Origin: Atopsyche davidsoni | Lineage: Eukaryota; Arthropoda; Insecta; Trichoptera; Hydrobiosidae | Reading direction: 5' to 3' | DNA length: 64,000 nt | Assembly: GCA_022113835.1 (NCBI GenBank) | Contig: JAILWY010000023.1 | Coordinates: 10,106,001-10,170,000 of the forward strand | Shown: positions 52,641 through 64,000 of the stretch, one piece after another | How positions within the stretch are numbered: the stretch's first letter is position 1 | Layout of the letters: every line of letters starts with the position of its first letter | The notes under the pieces: generated by a model | Seen by the model: only the letters and a program-made list of their open reading frames with translations | Database searches by the model: none | Told to the model about the DNA's origin: nothing | Translations under genes and position numbers: made by a program

Positions 52641-53630
52641 CGCCATTGTAAACATATTCGCATTGAACAAAAACACACATTAAATTTCACGGCGTATTAT
52701 TCTCGAATAATACATGCACCAGTAAACGACAAAGCAAAATAATATTTATAATAACTAAACAAAACGAAATATGGATGCGCGCACATCCCTTTTGGGAATA
52801 ACGGGAGAGTCGTATATATTTTTTAATATATGTATTTCCTATCTCCCTTCGCTTTCGTGGGGCTGGGGTAGATGCCCTTTGCTCTACCTGAGGTCACCGG
52901 TTCAAACCCTGCTATAAACGATTTCTAAATTCTATTATTGAAAAAGTTATCTATTCACATTAAAAACGTTTATTAAAAATAATCACGCAACGTACCTTCG
53001 GTCTCAGATCAACTTTTATTTTGTAAAAATGAGATTTTATTTTGATATTCAAGAACTAACGGTATAATAGAAACCTCTTAAATTCCCTATTAAAGCTTTC
53101 ATATGCAAACCTATTCAAATCTATGATATTTACCCGTATAGTATTTGATTAATCCTTTTCTATGGAATATTCAAGAAATAATTGGCTCGTGAATGGACTT
53201 CATAACTGGAAAGAAACTAACTGGGATATAAGCTGGGTTTTAATATGAATATTATTTCATGTAATATAAATATGGAAAGTAGTCGTAAATTAACTTTATT
53301 CACTAGCATTTACAAGCATATTTTATAAGCTCAAAACTTTATAATGATTGTAAACCTCCAAAGATAAATTGTATTAACATCGTACGCATGAGTGTTCTCT
53401 CATAGTATTGCATAAAAATATTATTAAAACATATTTTTGCTACGTGAACTAATAAATTTAACTAGAGCCGAAAAGACATAAATTAAAACGTCGGTGATAA
53501 AGAAATCTTAAAATTATTTTTGATAGAATCAACCGATAAATTAATGGTCACGGCCACACTCCCCAATAATATGAAACGTCCAATATTTTACTTAAAAATT
53601 AGTGTTATTAGTTTTATTTTTATAAAGAGC
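52641..53630. other. AT-rich spacer with a tRNA-like B box
   Basis: A perfect RNA polymerase III B-box word GGTTCAAACCC lies at 52899-52909, but no A box or cloverleaf goes with it. Otherwise no feature is seen. Confidence 0.35.
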
Positions 53631-53780
53631 GCAAAGCTTCTATTTGGGGTGAGAGGTTTTTTTTCTATGCGGGGCAGTCCAGGCCCGCTTCTTTCCAGCA
53701 CCTGTCCATGGCGTCGGGACTGTCTGCCTTATTTATGATAAAGCCCCGATGTGTCCGGCGATAAGGGCTTTATTCACACC
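53631..53780. other. Small GC-richer block
   Basis: A 150-base island (CCCGCTTCTTTCCAGCACC and following). No domain is recognised. Confidence 0.2.
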
Positions 53781-56002
53781 TCACATTGCTTTCAGTCGGA
53801 ATGCTACTTTATATGCATTTTTCGTACGAGATAGCATCACAATAACAACTAGCTTAATTGCATCGTAAATAAGCAAAACGAAGCTTTTTGGAGATTGTAA
53901 AAGCTGTTTTTTTTATAGAAGCCCTAAAAATAATTTAACATTTTCGTAATTCAAAGTATTTATTGTTTATGGAAACAGTTTATATTTTAAAGGTACAGCC
54001 AGTTTGAGTGACTTCTATGAAGCCATTAACATATGGCAATCGCATTTATAGAGCGTCTTATAAACTTAATAAATGTGTTGATGTCCTTTTTAAATAGGTT
54101 TTTTTTTTTTTTTTTTAATGATTATTTCAGTTAAATACTTCAGTACACCAGGTCAGCTACACAACGTAGGAGCGTTCGGCAAATAAACATATGGTGGTCC
54201 GAGCTGACTTCGCCAGAATAATGAAAACATTGAAGAACCCAGTATTTTCTCTCGCTTTACTCTTCCATAGTGTAAATACACTGTCAATTACATTCCAAGA
54301 AACAATGTAGATATTTTATGGATTTGCTTATTACTGGTACCATGGCACTAATGGTACAACTCAGCTGCTGCTCGTTTAAGAGAAGGGTGATTGGTGTTAG
54401 TAGTAGTTTTAACAACCAAATCTATCCAGAGGCTAGGCCATTTATCGAATAAACTGAACTTTTATATCTCTTAGTTAGTCTTATATATAATAGTGGATAT
54501 CTTTATAGATCACCTAGACACAATTATAAAGTAACCGCACCTAATAATTTAAAACCAGAATCAGAAGAAAATGCGAATACATTATTGATATTTTCTAAAA
54601 AAAACATAAAATATTTCAAATGCTGACTTTATTTAAAACCCTTACATTTTAAATGTAAATTTTATATTTTAAATATTCATAGGTTAAAAAAAATATTATT
54701 TCTTAAGTGTTAGAGTTTTAAAAAATGGTTAGCAGATCGCTAGATATTTATTTTACAAAACAGTGGTTGAAACATCTTTAATTTTACAGCCAGAATAAAA
54801 AAATAACGACGAAAACACCCCAATTTGGTAGATAAAGAAGGTTCCAGTTTTAATGTAAACAGAATTATCATTCTACGACAGTACTCAGCGGAATTTATTT
54901 GACAGTAAAAATACGTTCGTTTTCTCGGACGAATTATAATTTCTATGCCACCTTTTTTTAACGTAGGTCTATATTTAACCATGACATATGTAGGTAAGTG
55001 TCTAGCTTTATGGGGACGATATAAAAGAAGGGGTGAGTTGACAGGCTCTTATGTTAATTGAAGACATGAGTGCAAGAATATCGAAAGAACAAATAACACC
55101 ATTTTACGTTTTAAAGAAATTAGAAAATAAAATATTTCCATCTCGCATTATTATTTTCTATGGATTTATTTATTAATATCATACATGTATAATAACAAAG
55201 AGAGTGAGAAAGATACTTGTGCTTTATTTTTCATCGAAGTTTTATTTGAATCGAACAAATTTATTAAGATTGTTAAATGATCAATATTTTTGAATGAAAT
55301 CGTTTGTTCCTTGTCCTTGTTTAACGTCTAAAGTCTCACATTAATAGTATCGTATATTTTAAAATAGTTAATTTTATACTTTATTCATATGGTCACAGTG
55401 TATTAAACTAAATCAATAAATGCATATATCGTCCACTGAAGCTTAATTTTTATAGTATTCACATATTTTTGTTGTACTGTTGATTCGAAACTGTTTCAGT
55501 GGATTTTTTTAAGACTGCATGAATTTATGGCAAATTTAATATAAAAAAATGAAATTTCGATTTGTATGGAATAGAAAAAAAAGTAAATCTAATTTTGATT
55601 TTTATAAAAATATTGTATATTTAATTTGATTTTTTTATATACAACAATTATAGCATGAAGAGTCACCGACAGCGAACCTCTTCAAGTAATCGTCGACTGA
55701 TAAGTTCCTGTTGGAGTGTTTAGATGAAGGGCTCAACAGGAAGTGAGTAAATTAGTTCTGCCTTTCTCAATTTACATAATAGTTTAACAGCAATGACGGA
55801 AGTGTTTCATTATTCACGTTCATTATACTAAGAAAGACGTTAGAGAAATACAATTGATATTTTTATTTATTCAATAATAAAGTAATTACGACCAAATGTA
55901 GAAATAATACAATTTATAACCGTACAATAACATTACACCAATGATTCTTTTAGTAAAATATTAAAATAACTCAATAACAATGCTGATATTTTTATATTTC
56001 TG

Positions 56003-56005
<3 letters not shown>
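53781..56005. other. AT-rich spacer
   Basis: No gene is recognised. A poly-T run lies at 54101-54117. Confidence 0.4.

Positions 56006-56079
<74 letters not shown>
56006..56079. repeat. (TA)n microsatellite
   Basis: A perfect alternating TA tract of 74 bases. Confidence 0.97.
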
Positions 56080-56082
<3 letters not shown>

Positions 56083-56119
56083 GGTATATATTACTATTGT
56101 CGAACAATTAATTGTAACT

Positions 56120-56300
56120 CTTACACCTTTGATATGCGAGGCAATTAACTTTGTATGGGAGCGACTGTTGACCCCCGGGTGAAATATTATAATTGTGCCC
56201 CCTTCCGCGTTTCCTAAGGCGGCGCTTTGGGTCAGCCGGCCCTGGCCTGCGCACGCCGTAATGAGCAGATACAGGGCCGGATAACGAACAATAAGAATAT
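56120..56300. other. GC-rich block next to the TA tract
   Basis: Contains GGGTCAGCCGGCCCTGGCC (56229-56247) and no open frame of note. Candidate regulatory sequence. Confidence 0.25.
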
Positions 56301-56736
56301 TTCCAAAAATACTTATATTGGTGGCACTCAGGCTATGTTGGTGGTATTCATATTGGAATAATCATGGCCTCGTTGTTATTACCGATAATTCAGTTTGGCT
56401 TCTGGTGCAATACATATTACGCGTGGGTTTTTTTTATAACAATAAAATAAATATATATATATTTATTTATATGCTCAAGATTAGAAATACACTGTTAAAT
56501 CATACAATAGTTAAATAAAATTTAATTGTTCAACGGGATCTTTCTGAAACATTTCAATGCGCTTTATGAAATTATGATCTAATCTGATAATTTTTAAAAT
56601 CTTTAATTTGCTGAAGCTTTTGAAAACCTACACTGCCCTTCATAGCGTATCCAAAAGAAAAGTGACATCTTGATTTAAATAAATAAAAAAAAAAATTCTT
56701 TTTTTTGTTCCTCTGCAGCTGTTGTTTCTGTTTTAG

Positions 56737-56955
56737 CGTATTCCCCTGAAATCGCATTATTTGGCGTGCCGTATAAGTGTATTGTTGATGTACGGAGATT
56801 GTAGCGCATTGGAAGTAGGCAGCGGGAAGGTAGACGCAGATAGGTGGTGGTTTGGCTGCCTTGCGTTAGACGCCGCGGGTCAAGGTTCGAGGGCCTCAGC
56901 TGCTGGCGGCATTCCGGCACATCTGGCCAGCGCTGGTCTGCTGATAACGACTCAG
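56737..56955 (+). other. Candidate 219-base internal exon, plus strand
   Basis: A strong acceptor (TTGTTTCTGTTTTAG, AG at 56735-56736) and a strong donor (GACTCAG|GTGAGAAG at 56955/56956) enclose exactly 73 stop-free codons, including MYGDCSALEVGSG and IPAHLASAGLLITTQ. Composition is clearly GC-richer than the flanks. A second good acceptor 18 bases upstream (CCTCTGCAG, exon start 56719) could be used instead, but only in another frame, which stops at a TAG within the exon. No domain is recognised, and the minus strand is also open here, so GC composition may explain the frame. The TAGCGCATTGG and GGTTCGAGG words resemble pol III boxes, so a decayed SINE is an alternative. Confidence 0.35.
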
Positions 56956-57269
56956 GTGAGAAGCGCAGTGGTGCAACCGAGGTGACAATATAAAACCAAG
57001 GCTTTAACTTTATCAAGTATATAATATATCACAAATAATCATGCAATTAAGTTATCTATCCTAATTTATCTTTAAATTATATTATACATACGATTATAAC
57101 AGTATATATCATCTAATTTCAAACAGTCTTAAATGACATATTTGAGGCTGTCACAAAAACAAGTTGTTTGAAAATCGCTTGCTTAAAATTACGATGTATG
57201 AGTATTAATATTGTATTTAGGATAGTTTTTATTTTAAATAAATAAATAGTGATATTAAATAGGAGGTGA

Positions 57270-57450
57270 TTGCACAGTGTGACTCCACCACCGCGGAACT
57301 CCGTTAATGAATGCGGGGACGCGCGCGAGTGGCGGAGATAGCCATCGTGAGAGAGAAAGGCGGTCCGAGGAGGAGCCGCTCCACAGGTGCCTTATGGACT
57401 CGGCGAGGCGCCATTTATCTAATTACACACGCAATTCGTCTCGCAGATAG
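57270..57450. other. GC-rich CpG block
   Basis: A CpG-rich stretch (57290-57410). A plus-strand frame through it is compositional. Possible promoter or enhancer. Confidence 0.25.
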
Positions 57451-59020
57451 CGGACGGCCTTATGTTTGTACACAATCCAAAAAGATTTATAATTCGAGAT
57501 TCCTCTTAAAGCAAACTAAGCGTTGCGTATATTCAATAAATTTTACACACAATGCTGTAAAATCAAGCCACAAATTTTTAAATTAACATTCAAACTCTTC
57601 ATCGTTAAATTGTTTAAAAAAACCAATAGCGTTAACTGCTACTAACTAGGATTTTGTTTTATTTCTCCATATTTATTTATATATAAATTAATTTGACATA
57701 AACTTTATATGCGCGTAGACAATAAAAATTAGGGCCAATTATTAATTACCTTTATATAAGATAGGCTTCAAGGGAGCCTCTATATGTACTATACGGTCAT
57801 ACGCCGCTTATTCAGTTTATCCGAAATGTACGCATAATTGTTGAAGGCGCCACATACCGGCCTTAATAAGGTTTTAAAAACGAAGGAAAGTAAGCATTTC
57901 GAGTATGCCCGATACTTAATATGGGTATAAAATCTAAAATATTTTTAGTTAGCAATCTCTGTTGAAATCTAGGTAGTGCAGTCAATCGTTTAGATTTCAG
58001 ATCGCTTTGGTGGCGGTGGCGGCCTCTCACTAAAGTATTTCGTTTTGAGATTTGTAACTCTCTCCGCACAATGGGCAAGGAGAAAAATTCCGAAGATAAG
58101 GAAATCCGATTGTAGCGAGGGAAAAATGCTTGGAATTTTCTTCGCAAAGAAGCCATGTTCTCACGAAGGGTGGACGTATTGTTTCGTTTTTAATAGGTGA
58201 TTATTTTAGTAAAGACATTCACATATGTAGACGTTTTAATCAACTCGTAAAGATGTGCTTAAAAAGCAACACTGTTTTGATATTTTTGTGACGGTCAAGC
58301 GGGTCTTCAATTAATAACTCTCATTAAAACGTAGTAAAAATATATGTTGCAAAATTAGTTTATTGTATTTTCGATTTTATTACTACTTTTTATAGCTGAA
58401 TACACAATGTGAATTGCAAGCAAAACATGATAAATTGTTGTATTCTTTTATAGAAAACCCAATCGATGTTAGTCAAATTAACTGTATAAAATACATTCAA
58501 CTAGCAAATAATTACTCGAGATTTCGAATTTTCGATGAAATCTAATTTAGGAGACGGTATACTTTTTTTAGTTCCTTCACTTACAATGTCTTTATTGTCT
58601 GCCAGTGAGCTTACCTGGAACTCTCATTTTTAAAGTTCTGGACACAGATTCCTGCGGTCACAGCACAGAATATGGTGTACCACAAACAATAGAGATATAA
58701 ACGCCGTATTCTCTGATCACTTTATGCGAGTATTGTGATGTTCGCAGTGGGTATGCGGTGAACGCAGAGTTATTTAATGTGTACCTGTGAAATTTTTACC
58801 GCAAGGTAAGAAGGCAGCCTCGTCATGTATAAACACAAAACACGTGTTGTATCCAATGTACGTAAAATAATGATCTTTATACCAATCGGCAGAATAATAA
58901 ATGTAAACATATATGTAATAACTTGATAAGAATTTTACGCATCAAAACAAAATCGCTTAAATGTATATATTTTTTATACGTTTCATAGTATGATTTGTAT
59001 AAATAAAGTTAGAGTAGGTG

Positions 59021-59023
<3 letters not shown>
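57451..59023. other. AT-rich spacer
   Basis: A less AT-rich patch lies at 57960-58160. Splice-like words lie at 58805/58806 (plus donor CGCAAG|GTAAGAAG) and 58615/58614 (minus donor TTCCAG|GTAAGC), without linked exons. No gene is supported. Confidence 0.35.

Positions 59024-59076
<53 letters not shown>
59024..59076. repeat. (TA)n microsatellite
   Basis: A perfect alternating TA tract of 53 bases. Confidence 0.97.
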
Positions 59077-59079
<3 letters not shown>

Positions 59080-60239
59080 AATATTCTAGCGTATAGAAAC
59101 AGTTACTACTGTGTTATACATTCAACAGTTACCACGTTTATCTTATAATTTATTATGATATAAAACTACTAAGCAAAAGATACTTCCTTCTCTTTATTCA
59201 TAGCAATAAGTTATGTTTTCAAATATTGATATCTGTTGATGAAATAATGCAGCTATATAAGTATTAATTAAAAAAAGTTGCCACACGAAACTCAATGCAC
59301 TGAATCTAAAAGTATAACTTGATATTTGCTGAAACGAACTCTCTGTCTAAAGAACTTAAAGAAATTGATTATTTATGATCCAATACAGGCCATTTTAAAG
59401 ACACCATCAAAAATATTTTATAAATAAATAAGGAAATCTTACTTCAACGCTTTATTATTTCTATATTGTTAACGATAGTACATTAGCTACATAAACGAAA
59501 AGCCTTTACAACTCCTGTCTTTCTCCTGAAAAGGCCACGCTGTATATGAGCAGACGGTACGCCATTTAATTGCATGACAAATGATTATTTACAGCCTTTG
59601 AATAACCAAGTGACCATTATACCACTTAAAGCTCGCTGGCTTTCAACCCAAAGCATCTAAGGCTTAATATGTAATAATATAATGTTATTGCGGTAATAAA
59701 AATAATAAATATGTATATATCTGTATTCACATAATTCATTATATTTTCAAAGTTGATGTGTTTATTAACGACATTTTAGAGGAATATCTGTTTATTGTAC
59801 AAATAAACTTTATTCTAAAGGATTATAATGCCTAATATGTTGATGTAATTAAAATTTATCGATCTTGAAACTACAATAACTCATATTTTAGAGCTAACAT
59901 AATTGTTAAGGCAAAATTGACTTTTAAAATTAACATTTACAGTGTTTTACAAACAAACTAATGAAAAAACTATCATTATTAATAAAAAAACTTGACACGA
60001 CAGCAATATCTACAAAGATTTATTCATTTTCGTTTCTTTCATAATGTGTTATACTTTATATTCATTTTGGCAGAAGCAACAACATTTAGCTAAATATCAA
60101 CACAGTATCATCAAAATTTGTTTTTATAATAATTAATATTTACTGTTACAAAGTATAAAAGCTTTCAATATTAAAATATTACTTTTTTAATAAAATTTAC
60201 ATTTTCAAAAATCTACATGATTTATTGAAAAAAGTTTTT
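59077..60239. other. AT-rich spacer, nothing recognised
   Basis: No gene or repeat is seen. Confidence 0.4.
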
Positions 60240-60460
60240 AAGGCGCACCAGGAGTTTAAAGGTACTGGTGAGTAGAGGACTGGCCGACAGTAAGGCTTTA
60301 ACGGGCGGTGTTTTGTTGTTTACTGGAGGCATTCTTACGTCCCTCTTTCTGGTCTAGCCGCAAGTGTGCTCGTGAGGCACAATGACCTCCGGGAGGGACT
60401 GCCCTGTGTCCACTGCCCGTGGCCGGGGTCACGGAAGGGCAAACCAGTGGGAAATACTAC
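60240..60460. other. Isolated sharp-edged GC-rich island
   Basis: About 220 bases of GC-rich sequence with abrupt AT-rich borders on both sides. It has the look of an inserted fragment, for example an old retrotransposon piece, or of a regulatory block. No translatable domain is recognised in either direction. Confidence 0.3.
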
Positions 60461-63400
60461 TTACAAAATAGTAAATAAATGTTAGAATATTTGTTTTTGT
60501 GTAAATTTTATATATTTTTAATATTTGCAAATATTTTAAAAATTTAAGTGTTTTTCAAATGTTTGAATCAATCTCATATTTTATACCACGCACAACATTA
60601 AAAACATTCTAAATTACAGGCTGTTGTTTCTTATTTACATTTTTAATTTTTTTTAATTATAAATAGGTAAAGATATACCGAAAATACCGAGATTATCCAT
60701 ATATTTTAAATATTGAAATAACGTATAGTCAAAAATCTTCTTTATATTATTATAAAGATACTACGACGACTGATGTTATCTACACTTTCATGAATCCTAA
60801 ATTTAAGCTGAGGTGGATATGTTGATTAACTTACATATACAAAATGGCGTGTCGATTATATTCCAAAGATGATTTACTACACACGTTATCCATTAGTGCT
60901 ATTGTTGAACTACGGGTTATAGGCGTCCTAAAATGATTGGCATTTTTTTTAATTTCGTAAATTTGTAACCAGCATCGCTGTAAAGTCTTAAAATAAATAT
61001 AACCCTACTTTATATGGACTTGTTTAAGCAAACAATTTTACTAAAGACAACGATAAATTATTGGAATTTACACAAACAAAACTGAGGAATTCGTTAATTA
61101 GTTTCTTCGCTTAAAATTAGTCATATAATTTTTATGTCATTGAGGAGTAAACACAGACAATATAGATCAATCACAAAAAGTACATCTTTTAATATTATTA
61201 TAAGAGTTATTCTGATACTACAATATTTAAGTATAAATATTTACATAATTTAATTACACGTTCAATACAATCAATCACTTTTAAAACACCAAGCACTTTT
61301 AATCAGAGTAAAAGTATTACATATACTAAAAATTCTGTATTACATTATTACCGTTGGGTATCTATCTTCCACCGTGTTCAAAAAGTAACTGAGCATCCTT
61401 TTAAATGCATCTCGATTCTAATGCGACGCCAAAGTGCAATTCTTTGCACTCTACCTGCTTTCTATTGTACAGATCAAATCAACCCCTTTGAAAGTAGCTA
61501 GCCGATATAAAAAAAGGTTATGTGACAAGTCGCGAGCTTTAGGCTCATATTCATCTTTCAATGTAACATATTTTTACAGACCTAATTTTTTTCTGTTCAT
61601 AGGGTAGATATAATTTTTTTTAATACTTAATCGTTTCATGTAAAAAATATATATTGCAGGATTTATATATTTTTTTAGTTAATTTTTAGTGTATTAAAAT
61701 GTCGTTAATTCAATATTTATATTTAATCAACTAATATTTCTTTAATATAATTTACATTTTTTTCATGAATTTAATTACTTTCACATTTAATATTTCATAC
61801 TGTATCATTAAAATATATTTAAACTTAAAGCTAGGTTCACTTAATAACTACTAGCGTATAAATTTTCAAAAATATTTTACTACATTTTAAATGATTGTAT
61901 AGTATATTAATCAAGTGGTTATAGATTATATGGATATATTAATCAGAATTAAAGTGAAAAAATCAATATTTGCTGCATGATTTTTTACTCAAGCCAACGT
62001 CTAGTTCTTTTAATAAAACAAAATTTAAAAAGCACCAGATAAAACAAAAAAAAATTAAACATGTTAAGTCTTTTTATAAAACACCCAGTTACTTCACAGT
62101 AATACTGTCAACCCTTTAATAACATGCAAACATTCGCGGGTAGCTGTAGCCATTAGGGATGTTTCACCCCGGCGAACGTTGAAGATTTTTATAGATCCCT
62201 TTTTCTTCTAGTATCGAATTGTGCTCGATGAATAGCGTCTCTGATGATAAATAATGTATTCCATTATGCTCCAAATTTATGCACGATTTCTATTTTATTT
62301 GTTGTATAGGGTTTCAAGGGTACAATATGCAAAATTATCTGCATAGAGGTAGTGCGTCGACTTTTTTTGCATACGGGGATTGTATCTATTCAGTGTTACT
62401 GTAAAGGTGTATGTAAAAATATTGAATAACGGTTTTTTACGATAGGTATGCCAATTAGTTTTGAATATGAATGATGATTTTTTTCAAATATGTTAATTCT
62501 CAATAAAGCTCTCAAATTTAAATAATAAAAAGTCAGCGGGAATTCAACTCTAACCAAGATTTTTGGGTCACAGAAAATGCAGGTATTACAACATAGGTAT
62601 ACATATAGGTTTCCGTCAGAAATGGTATTTAGTGTTAACACAAAAATAGTACATTGATATGTGCGTGTGTTTATATGAAAATCAGATACCTCAATTCCCA
62701 ATGCATATTCCAATATACGCATTCGTAAAAACAAAACAGAATCACGCCCTCGTGCGGTAGTGGTCACTCGACCCCTCGTAACTTCCGGCCGTAGGGTAAA
62801 GCCCGGTTTCACCCGACTTTCATCTACCCCTTGCCATTGGAATGTACTATTAAAAATTCTTTGAGTTTTTTCGTTTTGTATATTGTTTATGTATTTTCTA
62901 TGGTCAAAAACGTTAAGCTTTGGGTTCTTAGAAGTCGAGCGGTGTTGGTATTTTGAGGTTTGAGAGGTTATTTTATTGATTTACATTCAAATGCGCATCT
63001 TATCCCTAAATAACAATATTGCACGGCAAGAACGTGTAATGATTAAAAATCAAGATTATATGCATAACGTTTTGTAAAAACTGAGCTTTCAATGTAAGTA
63101 AAACTGAGCTGCACCCAGCGTATCCACTTATTTATACTTTTATATTTTTTTATGTAACAAGCAGATTCCATTTTGATTAACTTAGTTATGATCACAAATA
63201 CTACTAAAGACTAAGATTTAGTCACAAAATAAATTAAAATGAGCTCTGCGTCCATGTCTTATGTCATGTAACTAATAAGACTTTAGAATATTTTTTATAA
63301 GCAACATTGTATATTATTCATTATAATTGAAATAACTCACATGACCTTTTGTATTAATGACTGTCTGTCAATCTTTTTTTGTTTTAAAAATATTTGGTTG

Positions 63401-63780
63401 ATCGTATTAAACAATTATAACACACGCTCATGGCTTATTTTTCAATAATAAAACAATTTAGAAAAACTATTACTTGTAAAAATATGCATTAAGTTATTAT
63501 TTCAAATTTATTACGTGTATTAATACTCGGAAAAAATATCACACTTTAAGTGCATAAATTTAGTGAACTAATGATCATTAACATTTTATGGTGAAATCAA
63601 TTTTTGATTTAAATAATTGAGCCTTTTTATAAAAGGAAAAAAATGACGAATTCTATATGACTCAAATTATAATCCGTAAGTCGCTCCAACAATTCAAGTA
63701 ATAATAGTTCGATATCTTTAAGTATTGACTTTTATAAAATGATAATGTGAATATTTACTTTACACATTTTTTTTCCGACA
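60461..63780. other. AT-rich spacer
   Basis: No gene is supported. A 138-codon minus-strand frame at 62396-62812 shows no domain. Small GC-richer patches lie at 62100-62200 and 62740-62830. Confidence 0.4.
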
Positions 63781-63789
63781 ACGTCGACA

Positions 63790-63920
63790 TTCAATACAAA
63801 CTAAACACGGGGGACTGGGTAGTTTTGCCGTCCTCGGGGTGAATGAAATGCAGGCACACTATTAGGCCACGCCCCTCGCTCACATTTGGGAAGGGTGTTT
63901 TTTCATACGGCCCTCGTGTT
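63790..63920. promoter_or_regulatory. GC-richer block with KLF/Sp site
   Basis: Contains GCCACGCCCCT (63866-63876), the reverse complement of the 11-mer at 33945-33955. It is a candidate regulatory element; the window ends soon after. Confidence 0.3.
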
Positions 63921-64000
63921 CCGTTTTGTACCGCCTATATTTTTTTTGCGTACAGTCAGTAAATGTGTGAGCATCGTATGAAAATGATGCAGATGTAATG

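Noticed and set aside
52860..52920. Possible tRNA from the B box GGTTCAAACCC and a nearby GGTAGA...TCTACC stem
   Set aside because: There is no A box, no acceptor stem and a poor T stem, so no cloverleaf forms.
56675..57016. 113-codon minus-strand frame over the 56.7-kb candidate exon
   Set aside because: It has no splice signals on that strand, and its C-terminal end is poly-A/T translation.
58748..58805. Possible 58-base plus-strand exon ending CGCAAG|GTAAGA
   Set aside because: The acceptor lacks a proper pyrimidine tract and no partner exon is visible.
62396..62812. 138-codon minus-strand frame
   Set aside because: No domain; it contains AT-rich low-complexity translation.

Overview
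This window looks like insect nuclear DNA, most probably from a moth or butterfly. It is AT-rich, has introns with GT...AG borders and long (TA)n microsatellites, and carries two sugar transporters of the insect Tret1-like (SLC2/MFS) type, a family that is expanded in tandem in Lepidoptera. There are no bacterial-style operons, ribosome binding sites or CRISPR arrays. The lepidopteran assignment is inference from gene type and composition; no species can be named.

Only two genes are firmly supported. Both lie on the minus strand: a 496-residue transporter (exons 6045-5982 and 5731-4305) and a 478-residue transporter (exons 19868-19808 and 19559-18184). Each has a short first exon, one roughly 250-base phase-1 intron that splits a cysteine codon in TM1, and one large second exon. 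The shared structure marks them as tandem duplicates, but the proteins are strongly diverged. Both have lost residues that line the sugar site in canonical GLUTs: the Asn of QQxSGxN in TM7 and the Trp of the TM10 PxPW motif. Their substrate may therefore not be an ordinary hexose or trehalose.

The left end (about 200-3000) has a GC-rich promoter-like block with a perfect CRE palindrome, then three consecutive plus-strand candidate exons with good splice signals that stay in one reading frame. They may be the 5' end of a transcript converging on the first transporter. Between the transporters lie a near-perfect 71-bp inverted repeat (MITE-like), a half copy of it 3 kb away, TA repeats and a few GC-richer blocks.

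From 20 kb to the end no conserved protein domain can be recognised. This 44-kb stretch is AT-rich and punctuated by GC-rich blocks of about 150-900 bases, several with palindromes and Sp/KLF-, SOX- or E-box-like sites. It reads like a regulatory gene desert or very long introns. In it I note a strong pre-miRNA-like hairpin (25521-25588), several isolated candidate exons (25002-25090 minus; 29192-29238, 46378-46404, 48064-48094 and 56737-56955 plus), and seven long TA tracts counting the one at 13.3 kb. The hairpin and the candidate exons are the best places to look for something undescribed; all rest on sequence signals only and need RNA data and cross-species alignment.
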